DNA of 29,874 nucleotides from JBBIMP01 sp037444305 (GTDB taxonomy: Bacteria; Acidobacteriota; UBA6911): the NCBI GenBank assembly GCA_037444305.1, contig JBBIMP010000054.1, forward strand, positions 1 through 29,874, given 5' to 3'. Shown in pieces: positions 1-8,060 of the stretch. A program made the translations under genes and the position numbers. The number at the start of each line of letters is the position of its first letter. Position 1 is the first letter of the stretch. The notes beneath the pieces are model-generated. The model did not search any database. It saw nothing but the letters and a program-made list of their open reading frames with translations, and was not told the DNA's origin.

Positions 1-153
1 GCGAGCGTTATCCTGGATTGCAGAAAACCCGGCCGCGGCCCTCAGGTACATGCGAGGCCTGCAACAATACCGAGACGAGGTTTGTCCGATCCGCACCTCA
101 GCGCGAAGATGGGTAAGGATAGTCGGCACCCCCGGGGCCGCCACCCGCATCGC

Positions 154-1524
154 TCAGCGCCTGGGCTTTCTGGAGACGGCGAAGAGGGTGCGCTCGCCGC
201 GGATGAACATCGTGCCATCCGAAAGCGCAGGGGTGGCCATCAGCCGCTCGCCCATCGGGTTGGTGGAGAGCAACTCGAAATCCTGCCCCGCCTTTACCAC
301 GAATATGTCGCCGTCCTCGCTCGATAGATAAATCCGGCCGTCGGCCGCAACGGGTGAAGCGCTGAAGCCGCCTCCCTGGTGGGGAATGCGCTGCCGGTAA
401 ACCTCCTTCCCGGTGCCGAACTCATAGCTGTCCAATATGCCCTGGTTGGCGAGAACGTACAGAAGTCCCCGGTAGATCAGCGGCGTCGGCATGTAGGAGC
501 CCCGCTGCTGCCTGCTCCAGGCAATCGCGTCGCTCGATGCCTGGTCCCTGGCGAGAGTTATGTCCCCGGATGCTCCCGCACGGATTGCGAATATGGGGGC
601 CTCCGGCCTTCGGCCGCTCGCGACCACGATCAGGCCATCGGCAAAAACCGGCGTGGGCGCCGTGATCTTGGAACTCCCTCCCAGGCGCCAGAGCTCCCTG
701 CCGGTTTCCGGATCGTAGCCGCGTATGAAGTTGGAAGCGTTTGTGACGAGTTCGGCGCGTCCGTCGTGGGTCACCACCGTCGGTGTGCCCCAGGAAGGGA
801 GTTCCTCTCGCGGGGTCTTCCACACCGTTTTGCCGGTGCGGATGTCGAGCGCCAGGAGAAAATCTTCCTTCTGCGTATCGCACTGCACGACGGCCAAGTT
901 GCCATAAATGATGGGAGAGCTCGCCGTTCCCCACTCGTATTGGGGAGCGTCATAAGCGCCGAGATCCAGGATCCCGAGGTCCTGCTTCCAGAGCAGGTTC
1001 CCTTCGAGATCGTAGCAGTAAAGCCCCTGCGAGCCGAAGAGCGCCATGATGCGCCTGCCGTCCGTGGCGGGCGTGGCGTTGGCATACGTGGATTTGACGT
1101 GCCGCTTTTCCCTGGGCGGGCCCTCGAAGGCGGTACGCTCCCAGACGACCTTCCCGGACTTCTTGTCGATGCTGTAGACCTTCCACCGGTGGATCGAAAG
1201 GTCCTTCGACGCGTCCCCCTCGCCGTAGAGGCCGTGCCGGAAGGTCGCGCCGTCCTCGCTGCTGATGGCCGTGGTGAGGTAGAGGCGGTCGCCCCAGACA
1301 ACCGGGCTCGAATGAGCAAGGCCGGGTATGGTCGTTTTCCATTCTATGTTCTCGCCGTTGACGCCATTCCAGGCGTCCGGCAGGTTTTGCCCGTCGGCCA
1401 CTCCCCCGGCCCGCGGCCCGCGAAACGAATCCCAGTTTCCGCTGGATACGGCCGCGCCCGTCCAATACGCCGCGAGCACTGCGAGTAGCACAAAGGATAG
1501 CGGCCGACGAAATATCACTCTCAT
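154..1524 (-). CDS. Exported PQQ-like beta-propeller repeat protein (copy 1 of 6)
   Basis: Predicted periplasmic or surface beta-propeller of the PQQ_2/BamB-like repeat class, 456 aa. An arginine-containing n-region and the hydrophobic stretch FVLLAVLAAYWTGAAVSS form a signal peptide; the mature chain opens with NWDSFRGPRAGG, the usual entry of this class. Blades show alternating SPVVWGDRLYL-type strands and TG-K-xVW turns. The start at 1524 was chosen because the ATG follows GGGAGGT at 5 nt and leads straight into the signal peptide; the frame is open further upstream but that would bury it. It lies 35 bp after the small membrane protein gene and is probably cotranscribed with it. The closest relative in the window is the protein of 21694-23043 (shared GHSSP/AHSSP-VxWGDR and FEVLxTN elements). 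No vicinal Cys pair like that of quinoprotein alcohol dehydrogenases is seen, so PQQ binding or enzyme activity is not shown; a scaffold or binding role is equally possible. Confidence 0.85.
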   Translation of the reverse strand: MRVIFRRPLSFVLLAVLAAYWTGAAVSSGNWDSFRGPRAGGVADGQNLPDAWNGVNGENIEWKTTIPGLAHSSPVVWGDRLYLTTAISSEDGATFRHGLYGEGDASKDLSIHRWKVYSIDKKSGKVVWERTAFEGPPREKRHVKSTYANATPATDGRRIMALFGSQGLYCYDLEGNLLWKQDLGILDLGAYDAPQYEWGTASSPIIYGNLAVVQCDTQKEDFLLALDIRTGKTVWKTPREELPSWGTPTVVTHDGRAELVTNASNFIRGYDPETGRELWRLGGSSKITAPTPVFADGLIVVASGRRPEAPIFAIRAGASGDITLARDQASSDAIAWSRQQRGSYMPTPLIYRGLLYVLANQGILDSYEFGTGKEVYRQRIPHQGGGFSASPVAADGRIYLSSEDGDIFVVKAGQDFELLSTNPMGERLMATPALSDGTMFIRGERTLFAVSRKPRR

Positions 1525-1559
1525 GTCTGACCTCCCATAGCCCCTGTGAGGCGCCGCCA

Positions 1560-1871
1560 TCAGGCGCCGAACAGGATCCTCACGACAAACAACCCTCCGA
1601 AGCTGAACAGAAAAAAGCGGCCCGGCCAACCCCAGCGCTTGAACAGCGCGATGTTGAAAAAACAGAAGCAGGCGAGGAAGAAGAACATCACAGCCCCTGC
1701 GAGCCGGAAATGCAGACCCGCCTCGAATCCCATCGTGAAATACATCCCGGCCGTGGACAGCCCGGTGCCCAGGATGCCGAAGAACAGGCGCATCACAACC
1801 TGGGTCCTTCTTGAAGCAGTTCTCCCGGCCGACCAGGATTCCAGCAAGCCTTCGAGCAGATCATCGAGCAT
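1560..1871 (-). CDS. Small three-helix membrane protein, unknown function
   Basis: A 103-aa protein I do not recognise. It has a charged N-terminal segment (about 23 residues, rich in D, E and R) and then three hydrophobic stretches, roughly residues 27-49, 54-76 and 84-102, so it should be an inner-membrane protein with three helices. The middle stretch is very rich in Phe (AVMFFFLACFCFFNIALF). The ATG at 1871 is preceded by GGAG at about 6 nt. The gene starts 12 bp after the stop codon of the serine hydrolase gene and ends 35 bp before the start of the propeller gene, which supports one transcript of three genes. Function cannot be assigned. Confidence 0.7.
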   Translation of the reverse strand: MLDDLLEGLLESWSAGRTASRRTQVVMRLFFGILGTGLSTAGMYFTMGFEAGLHFRLAGAVMFFFLACFCFFNIALFKRWGWPGRFFLFSFGGLFVVRILFGA

Positions 1872-1883
1872 GGCCGTTCTCCA

Positions 1884-3740
1884 TTACGGCACGCAGCGCG
1901 CCTCCAGAGGAGCGCGGAAAGAGACGCCGGACATCCTTGCCTGCGCATCCAGCCTCAGTTCGGCCGCCACTGCGCCGCGCTCACATTCCAGGCGCACCGT
2001 TGCGACGCCCGCTCCGTCGCCGCCGAGGGTTTCGCCCAGCCGGCATTCGCCGTAGTCGCTCCTCAAGGCGGTCAGATCAGCGGCCAGCCTGGTCGCGTCC
2101 AGCGAGTCCGCGGCGAAACCCGCGAGCGCCTCGGCGGAGAAAGAGCTCACGAGACCGGCCAGGCGTTCCGCCGCTGACCGCATGCCCTCGTTCATGGGCT
2201 TCGTCCTCGAAAAACGGAGGTGCTGCAGGCGCGGCGGCAGCGTCGGGGCGAGCGTGAAGGTCACATCCACGAACCCCCGCTCGCAGTTCATCCGGAATCT
2301 CCCCCGCAGGAGATTCTCCGGCTCCACGTCGCCGATAGCACGGCATTCGCCCACCTCGGACTTTATCCGCTCCATTTCCTTCCGGCGCTCCGGCTTTGGT
2401 GTGTCGAGAAACAGGTTGTCTGCCGCCAGGACGTCTGCTGCTTCGTCATCCCACTTGGTCCAGAGCCGCACAATGTCGTCGCGTGCCGCAACGACAACAG
2501 GCGACGGGGGAAGCTCGCGCGGCTTCAGCCCGCCGGTTTTCCTGAAAGCGTCCAGCGCCTCCTGGATTGGCGCCGACGGTCCCGAGTAGGTCAGGTTCGC
2601 CATCGCGAACATTCCCACCCCATGTTCCGGGAGCCAGAGCATGTAGGAGCCGAAACCCGGGAGCCCGCCGCCGTGACCGACCATATGCGCGAAACGGCAA
2701 TCCTGAGAGATCCCGAGGCCGTAGCCATATCCGCCCGCAAGGACTCGGAGGGCCGCATCCGGCGAAGAGCGGCTGACCGAGAAGGAAGAAGTCCGCCACA
2801 CCCGTTGCATCTCGCGGAGAGAGCTCCGGCGCACCGGCCCGGTCTCGTCACCGTCCCGCGCCGGGAAAGCCGAGAGCTGGTAGGCCACGTACCGGCCGAG
2901 GTCCTTTGCCGAAGTAAGCAGGCCGCCCATGGCGCCGAAGGCTCCGTGGGCAAGCGACGGCTCCTCGAAATAGCCATCCCCCGACCTCCCGTAGCCGGTG
3001 GCGCGCGCGGCCTCCGGCACGGCGGAGGGTTCCAGCGTCGAAGCCGTCATGTGCAAAGGCTGGAGAACCCGCTTTTCCAGGTACTGACGGTAGTCCTCGC
3101 CCGAAGCTCTTTGCACTACCAGTCCGGCCAGCGCAAAGCCGTAGTTGGAGTACTCATAGGCAGTCCCGGTCGGCGTCGAAAACGGCAGCCCTTTCTTCAG
3201 CCACTCGACCAGGACACTGTCCTCAACGGCAAGTTGCCGGTCGCCCCAGGGATTGTCCTCGGGAAGCCCGGCGCCGTGCGTCAGCAGGTCGCGCACCGTG
3301 ATGGGCGGAGAGTCCTTGGTTGCGGGTTGGAGGTGCACGGCCTCGGGAATCCAGCGGACAATGGGATCGTCCAAGGACAGCCTGCCTTCATCTCGCAGCT
3401 TGAGGATTGCGAGAGCGGTAAAGCTTTTTGTCATCGAGGCTATGCGGAACACCGTGTCCGCGGTCACGGGATCGTTGGCAGCCCGGTCGCGGACGCCGAA
3501 GGCTTTGATCGTCGCGACCTCGCCATCGATCACCACGCCATAGACCAGCCCGGGCGTGCCCCGCTGCTTCCAATAGCGCTCGAAGATGGATTCGATCTCG
3601 GGGAGCGCTTTTTCGAGCTTTGCCCTCCTTTCGGGATCGGTGAAACGCGGCCCGGGCAGCCGCTCCTCTGCACCAGTCGACGCCATCACGCTGAAAAGGA
3701 GGGCGGGAAACACCGCCAAGCCCCGGATCTGCTTTTTCAT
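1884..3740 (-). CDS. Secreted serine hydrolase, beta-lactamase/class C (esterase/PBP-like) with duplicated C-terminal domain
   Basis: A 618-aa member of the beta-lactamase (class C)/penicillin-binding-protein-like serine hydrolases, which includes D-aminopeptidases, esterases and true beta-lactamases. Signal peptide at residues 1-24. The catalytic triad motifs are present: S102-M-T-K105 (nucleophile and general base), Y197-S-N199 and H356-G-G-G. The catalytic domain covers about residues 35-400. It is followed by two copies of a domain of about 85 residues (about 424-510 and 527-609), each with a GECR and an xxCERGxV element, which suggests a paired disulfide in each copy. The start at 3740 is supported by AAGGAGG a few nt upstream; an earlier in-frame start would precede the signal peptide by 28 residues. 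First gene of a three-gene unit. The substrate is unknown; the family is too broad to call antibiotic resistance. Confidence 0.85.
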   Translation of the reverse strand: MKKQIRGLAVFPALLFSVMASTGAEERLPGPRFTDPERRAKLEKALPEIESIFERYWKQRGTPGLVYGVVIDGEVATIKAFGVRDRAANDPVTADTVFRIASMTKSFTALAILKLRDEGRLSLDDPIVRWIPEAVHLQPATKDSPPITVRDLLTHGAGLPEDNPWGDRQLAVEDSVLVEWLKKGLPFSTPTGTAYEYSNYGFALAGLVVQRASGEDYRQYLEKRVLQPLHMTASTLEPSAVPEAARATGYGRSGDGYFEEPSLAHGAFGAMGGLLTSAKDLGRYVAYQLSAFPARDGDETGPVRRSSLREMQRVWRTSSFSVSRSSPDAALRVLAGGYGYGLGISQDCRFAHMVGHGGGLPGFGSYMLWLPEHGVGMFAMANLTYSGPSAPIQEALDAFRKTGGLKPRELPPSPVVVAARDDIVRLWTKWDDEAADVLAADNLFLDTPKPERRKEMERIKSEVGECRAIGDVEPENLLRGRFRMNCERGFVDVTFTLAPTLPPRLQHLRFSRTKPMNEGMRSAAERLAGLVSSFSAEALAGFAADSLDATRLAADLTALRSDYGECRLGETLGGDGAGVATVRLECERGAVAAELRLDAQARMSGVSFRAPLEARCVP

Positions 3741-3934
3741 TTTTGCCTCCTTGGATATCACGGGCAAACCACTTTGCATTTTATACCAGGCTCCCGGGCT
3801 CTCGAGCCCTCTGCGAAACAGCACGCAAAATTGTACTCACGCGCGCGAAGAAAACCCCACGGGAACAACTTCATGGTGCTTCATTTGCCAATCGTGCTTT
3901 TTGGCCGGCGGTCAACGGAGCCCGGAGCGACAGC

Positions 3935-3997
3935 GACGGGTCTCATGGCTTGATGGGGCCTTCTGACCGCTCACTGCCGTTCGCGGATCCCTTTACC
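3935..3997. repeat. Interspersed repeat family 2, copy 1
   Basis: A 63-bp stretch that aligns without gaps to 12405-12467. The last 33 bp (3964-3996 against 12434-12466, beginning TGACCGCTCACTGCC) differ at only two positions; the first 30 bp are more diverged but keep GACGGGT and GCTTGA in register. The flank upstream (GGTCAACGG against GGTCAAACGG) is also related, with an indel. The CGGAGCGACAGCGACGGGT segment at about 3924-3941 is partly complementary to the downstream half, so the element may fold. It sits 35 bp beyond the stop codon of the antiporter gene and 195 bp before the start of the serine hydrolase gene. Confidence 0.7.
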
Positions 3998-4032
3998 TCA
4001 TTCCCCCAACACGGCTTTCAAGGCCTTACCCG

Positions 4033-5367
4033 TCATGATTCATGCGGATCGGGATTTTTCCGTTTGATCCAGACGTAGACCGGCAGGCTGCTCAGCAGCA
4101 TCAGAAAACCCCAGAAGACCGTGTCCCGGCCTGAGCCGGCGATTGCCCAGAGGGAGTAGGCAAACGCGAGGGCGGCCAGGATTGACGTCCCCAGCCGGCT
4201 TCCCGTGATCTCGGACCCTGGGACTCTGTTTACCAGCATGAGCGCGGACATGGCGCAGAACACGTAGGGAAAGAGCGTGGTCAGGGTGGACAGCAGGATG
4301 ATGAAGGTGAACATTGCCACCAGCCCCTTCGTGTAATTTGTCGCAACCAGGAGCGTGACGAGGATGCTCGACAGGATCAGCCCGGCTACCGGGGTCCCGC
4401 GCGTGGAGAGCCGCCCGAAGAGAGCCGGAAAGAGGCCATCCACCGCCGCAGCGCGCGGAAGCTGCCCCTGGAGCAGTATCCAGCCGTTGAGGGCGCCGAA
4501 GCAGGAGACAGCCGCGCCGGCGGCCACAAGGTATCCTGCCCAGGGTCCCCACAAGGCCATGGCCGCGTCTGCAAAGGGAGCCGTGGATTCCAGCAGCTTT
4601 GCCCGGGGGATTACCCCCATCACCGACGCTGTTCCCAGGATGTACACGACGGAAGCCGCAAGCGTGCCGAGCATCGTCGCCCGGGGTATTGTTCTCCCCG
4701 GGTTCTGCACAGCGTTCGCAGGGACGGTTGCAGACTCCAGGCCCAGAAAGGCCCAAAGGGTAAGTGCGGCCGCGGCAGTCACTGCGGCGAAAACCGGTTC
4801 GCCGCTCGGATTGAACGGGGTGAAGTTTGCCGCTTTCAGATGGACGAGGCCGAAGCAACCGATCAAAGCGAGGGGCGCCAGCTTCAACACAGTGGCCGCT
4901 ACCTGAACCGCCCCCGCCGTCCGGATTCCCAGGCTGTTGATCAAGGTGAGGGCCCAGACCGTGGCAATTGCTGTTGCGGCGGCCAGCGCGGGGATCGCCG
5001 AAAGTGCGGGGAAGAAGAAGCCCATGTAGGAGACGAAAGCAACGGCGATCGCCGCATTGCCGGCCCAGATGGAGATCCAGTACCCCCAGGCTACCAGGAA
5101 GCCGGCAAAATCTCCGAAGCCCGCCCTGGTGAAGGCGTAGGGGCCGCCCGCACGGGGCACCAGCCGGCTCAGGCGGGCGAAAACCAGGGCCAGAATCAGG
5201 GCTCCGGAGGCTGTGAAAAGCCACGCGACAAGGCTCAATGCGCCGTACGGGGCCAGCGAGGCGGGCAGGAGGAACACGCCCGAACCGATCATGTTCCCGG
5301 CGACAAGGGAGGTGCACGTCCAGAGCCCCAGGCCTCGCGCAGTTGATCCCGTCGGTCGTTCCCTCAT
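4033..5367 (-). CDS. APC-family amino-acid antiporter, AdiC/CadB/PotE-like
   Basis: A 444-aa, twelve-helix inner-membrane transporter of the amino acid-polyamine-organocation superfamily. Helix 1 carries the substrate-backbone motif GNMIGSGVFLLPA, close to GNIMGSGVFLLPA of the arginine:agmatine antiporter AdiC. Helix 6 has TLWAFLGLESATV, matching the AdiC gate region with its conserved Trp, and helix 8 has LNGWILLQGQ, matching the second substrate-contacting Trp; TPVAGLI follows as in AdiC. Length equals that of AdiC (445). By family knowledge it would exchange a basic amino acid or similar for its decarboxylated product. No amino-acid decarboxylase is in the window, so the substrate pair is open. 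The ATG at 5367 follows a GGAG about 9 nt upstream. It stands alone and is divergent from the propeller gene at 5523. Confidence 0.88.
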   Translation of the reverse strand: MRERPTGSTARGLGLWTCTSLVAGNMIGSGVFLLPASLAPYGALSLVAWLFTASGALILALVFARLSRLVPRAGGPYAFTRAGFGDFAGFLVAWGYWISIWAGNAAIAVAFVSYMGFFFPALSAIPALAAATAIATVWALTLINSLGIRTAGAVQVAATVLKLAPLALIGCFGLVHLKAANFTPFNPSGEPVFAAVTAAAALTLWAFLGLESATVPANAVQNPGRTIPRATMLGTLAASVVYILGTASVMGVIPRAKLLESTAPFADAAMALWGPWAGYLVAAGAAVSCFGALNGWILLQGQLPRAAAVDGLFPALFGRLSTRGTPVAGLILSSILVTLLVATNYTKGLVAMFTFIILLSTLTTLFPYVFCAMSALMLVNRVPGSEITGSRLGTSILAALAFAYSLWAIAGSGRDTVFWGFLMLLSSLPVYVWIKRKNPDPHES

Positions 5368-5522
5368 CGCCGTCTGCTCCGGATCTCGATATCAGGCGTC
5401 TGCAGGTGCGCCGGCATTCTATCAAAAAACGCCGGGGCTCCGGGACCATGGAACAATGATCACGGTGTGCCGCATTGCCCCGTTTTGAATCGGCAATCGA
5501 TTTGTGAGAATATTGCAGCACT
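5368..5522. promoter_or_regulatory. Divergent intergenic region, possible promoters for the antiporter and the anchored propeller
   Basis: The 155 bp between two divergent genes must hold promoters for both. On the minus strand a TAGAAT (-10-like) lies at 5416-5421, inside an imperfect hairpin with arms CCGGC (5411-5415) and GCCGG (5431-5435) that could be an operator. On the plus strand TTGAAT (5485-5490) is followed by AATATT after 18 bp, close to the start at 5523. Both matches are weak and were picked by eye. Confidence 0.3.
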
Positions 5523-7076
5523 ATGAACTCCACCAAAACAGTACGGCCCTGGTATCAGTCTGCGACGGCGGTGCTCGCATCGACCGCGGTGCTGCCTCCG
5601 TTAGGTCTCGTCCTGCTCTGGATGCGGCGCGGGACCGGCATTTTCAAAAAGATATTCGGATCGCTTGGGATCCTCATTTTTGCCTGCGTCTACCTCTACA
5701 TGTTTTTCGGCGTCAGGCTCATTCCCGACGGCAGCGGGATTCCGAAGATCCTGACCATTTCACGTCCCGCAGCGCAGGCCGAAGCCATCGAAAGGCACCG
5801 CGCGGAACAGAAGGCAACGCAGGAAGCACCGAGATTGGTAGAGCCGCGGGAGGCGGAACCCCCGGCGGAGGTCCCCGTCGCGGCAGCGGCCCCGGCCGAA
5901 CCCGTACCGGCGGGCTCGGCCTATTGGACCGAATTTCGCGGCCCGAACCGTGACGGGCGCTATGACCAGGCCGGGATACTGACCCGCTGGCCGGAAGGCG
6001 GACTGCCGCTCGCCTGGAAGCAGCCGATCGGGGGAGGCTACGCCTCGTTCGCCATCGCGAACGGCCGGGCTTTCACGATCGAACAGCGGCGCGACAGGGA
6101 AGTTGTCGCCGCCTACGACCTGAAAAACGGGCGGGAATTGTGGACGAGCTCATGGTCCGCGCATTTTCAGGAAGCGATGGGCGGGCCCGGTCCGCGGTCC
6201 ACGCCGACGTGGCACGAAGGAAGAATCTACGCCCTTGGCGCCACCGGCGTCTTTCGCTGCCTCGATGCCCGGACGGGAAAGACGATTTGGTCGCGAAATA
6301 TCCTGGAGGACGCCGGGGCGGAGAACCTGCAGTGGGGAATGGCAGCCTCTCCGCTCATCGTGGACGACAAGGTGATCGTTCTTCCGGGCGGAAGGCAGAA
6401 CACCTCTGTTGCCGCCTACGACAAGCAGAGCGGAGAGATCATCTGGACGGCGCAGAGCGACAAGCAGGCTTATGTCTCTCCCATGCTGGCGACGCTCGCC
6501 GGGAAGCGCCAGTTGGTTGTAGTGAGCTCGGCGCGGGTGATGGGCTTGACCGTGGAGGGCGGCGCGCTTCTCTGGGAGCATCCCTGGGTGACCCAGTACG
6601 ACACCAACAGCTCGCAGCCCGTCGCTCTGGACGACCGCCGGTTCATTATCTCCTCGGGGTATGGGCACGGCTCCGCCCTCATTGAAATCCGGAACGAAGG
6701 CGAAGGTTTTTCGGCGCACGCCGTCTGGAAAAACAACCAGCTGAAGAGCCGCTTCAATGGATTTGTCCTGCACGAGGGCCACATCTACGGCCTGGACGAG
6801 GGGATCATGGTCTGCCTGGAGGCGGCCACGGGGAACAGGAAGTGGAAGGGGGGTCGGTACGGCTACGGCCAGGTGATTCTCGCGTCGGGCCACATCGTCG
6901 TCACCACGGAAGACGGGGATGTCGTCCTGGTCCGAGCCACGCCCGAGAAGCACGACGAGATTTCACGGTTTTCCTCCCTGAGCGGAAGGACATGGAACAA
7001 TCCCGCAATGGCGGACGGTTATCTGCTCGTGCGGAACGACAGGGAGATGGCCGCCTACCGGATCGGCCTGCCTTGA
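5523..7076 (+). CDS. Membrane-anchored PQQ-like beta-propeller protein (copy 2 of 6)
   Basis: A 517-aa protein. Unlike the other propellers of the window it begins with two hydrophobic segments (about residues 14-34, TAVLASTAVLPPLGLVLLW, and about 40-62, FKKIFGSLGILIFACVYLYM), joined by MRRG, then an Ala/Glu/Pro-rich linker (about 80-133) and the propeller from YWTEFRGPNRDG to the end. The second segment is probably a membrane anchor, leaving the propeller outside. Blade motifs include DARTGKTIW, DKQSGEIIW and EAATGNRKW. There is no strong ribosome binding site before the ATG at 5523. It is the only intact plus-strand gene in the window, is monocistronic and converges on the ABC ATPase gene with only 20 bp between stop codons. 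Function unknown; the class is described as PQQ-like by repeat similarity only. Confidence 0.85.
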   Translation: MNSTKTVRPWYQSATAVLASTAVLPPLGLVLLWMRRGTGIFKKIFGSLGILIFACVYLYMFFGVRLIPDGSGIPKILTISRPAAQAEAIERHRAEQKATQEAPRLVEPREAEPPAEVPVAAAAPAEPVPAGSAYWTEFRGPNRDGRYDQAGILTRWPEGGLPLAWKQPIGGGYASFAIANGRAFTIEQRRDREVVAAYDLKNGRELWTSSWSAHFQEAMGGPGPRSTPTWHEGRIYALGATGVFRCLDARTGKTIWSRNILEDAGAENLQWGMAASPLIVDDKVIVLPGGRQNTSVAAYDKQSGEIIWTAQSDKQAYVSPMLATLAGKRQLVVVSSARVMGLTVEGGALLWEHPWVTQYDTNSSQPVALDDRRFIISSGYGHGSALIEIRNEGEGFSAHAVWKNNQLKSRFNGFVLHEGHIYGLDEGIMVCLEAATGNRKWKGGRYGYGQVILASGHIVVTTEDGDVVLVRATPEKHDEISRFSSLSGRTWNNPAMADGYLLVRNDREMAAYRIGLP

Positions 7077-7096
7077 GCCGATTTGCGCACATCCGG

Positions 7097-7774
7097 TCAG
7101 GCCGTGCACAGATGGGAGTCGACGAGCCTGTACCGGGTGCGGAAACGATCCGCGAGCTCGAGGTTGTGGGTGACGACGATCAAAATCGACTGGTGCTGCT
7201 CGTGCAGCTTCAGGAGCAGCGCGGCAACCGCTTCGGTGGAGGCGTGATCCAGGTTTCCCGTAGGCTCGTCGCACAGGATCACTCGCGGCTTTCCCACGAG
7301 CGCGCGCGCCAGCGCTGCGCGCTGTTTCTCCCCGCCCGACAGTTCGTGGGGACGGTGGTGAGTCCTCGGGCCCAAGCCCACGTGCTCCAGCAGTTCCCGC
7401 GCCTGCTCTTCGATGCGCTCCCGCTCAGTCTGCGAGACCAGCGTCGGGATGAGAACGTTCTCCAGAACGGAGCATTGGGGCAGCAGGTGGTGATCCTGGA
7501 AGACGAACCCGATCTCCTCGTTGCGGAACGCGGCCAGGCTTTTTTCCTCCAGCTCGAACGGGTTCCTGCCGTTGAGCAGGACCGTTCCCACCGTGGGCGG
7601 CTCGAGGGCGCCCAGGATATAGAGCAGTGTGCTCTTCCCGGAGCCCGAGGGGCCGACGATCGAAGCCGAGTCGCCGGCCTTGAGCGAGAAGTTCACGTCC
7701 GAAAGCACCCGCAAGCTCCCACCCGGCGTTGCATATTCTTTTGACAATCCCCTGACTTCCAGCACTTGCTCCAT
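7097..7774 (-). CDS. ABC transporter ATP-binding protein, LolD/MacB type
   Basis: A 225-aa ATPase of the LolD/MacB/FtsE group, which powers type VII ABC systems (lipoprotein release, efflux, mechanotransmission). Walker A is GPSGSGKST (residues 41-49), Q-loop Q93, signature LSGGEKQ (145-151), Walker B VILCDEP (165-171) followed by TGNLD, and H-loop H203. All catalytic elements are intact. The ATG at 7774 was chosen because MEQVLEVRGLSKEY is the standard N-terminus; the frame stays open upstream into a repeat element, and no strong ribosome binding site is visible. No FtsX/LolC-like permease or membrane-fusion protein is encoded in the window, so the partner must be elsewhere. It ends 20 bp from the convergent propeller gene. 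Confidence 0.9.
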   Translation of the reverse strand: MEQVLEVRGLSKEYATPGGSLRVLSDVNFSLKAGDSASIVGPSGSGKSTLLYILGALEPPTVGTVLLNGRNPFELEEKSLAAFRNEEIGFVFQDHHLLPQCSVLENVLIPTLVSQTERERIEEQARELLEHVGLGPRTHHRPHELSGGEKQRAALARALVGKPRVILCDEPTGNLDHASTEAVAALLLKLHEQHQSILIVVTHNLELADRFRTRYRLVDSHLCTA

Positions 7775-7855
7775 CCTGAATGTCTGCGCCTGCGCGAATG
7801 GCGCCAAACCAGTGTGGTTGCACCCAACCGGCAGAAACTGGAGATTAAGCACCCA

Positions 7856-8036
7856 AGCCCCGAGGGGCGGGATAGGAAAGCCCGGGGCGTAAGCCCCCCG
7901 GGGTTTGATGCAAAAGCGTAAACGAGCCCTGAATGGGCGACACAACTCGTTTCACCCTTTCAGGGTTTGTTTCTCCGTTCGACAGCATCCCCAGGGCTTA
8001 CGCCCTGGGCTTTTCTGCTGGACCCTTTCAGGGTCC
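7856..8036. repeat. Composite REP/BIME-like element, copy A
   Basis: A 181-bp block made of successive hairpins: GCCCC-GA-GGGGC (7857-7868), a long GC hairpin around 7881-7903, a GCCCT/GGGC hairpin around 7925-7939, CCCAGGGC-TTAC-GCCCTGGG (7990-8009) and GGACCCT-TTC-AGGGTCC (8020-8036). The order is roughly mirrored about the centre, with the outer GGAAAGCCC-GGG units inverted against each other. A second copy of 180 bp lies at 10656-10835. It begins 24 bp beyond the stop codon of the glycosyltransferase gene and ends 81 bp before the ABC ATPase start. The shape resembles REP/BIME elements that RAYT transposases mobilise, but no RAYT gene is in the window. It could also act as a terminator or 3'-end stabiliser. 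Confidence 0.85.
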
Positions 8037-8060
8037 ATTAACGGTTCCATTCGTGCATGT

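Noticed and set aside
2220..3953. A 577-codon open frame on the plus strand
   Set aside because: Antisense to the serine hydrolase gene, which has a signal peptide, ribosome binding site and catalytic motifs; the shadow is Arg/His-rich without domains.
4040..5536. A 498-codon minus-strand frame longer than the antiporter frame it overlaps
   Set aside because: Its translation is Arg/Pro/Gly-rich and lacks membrane helices, while the 444-aa frame matches AdiC-like transporters along its length.
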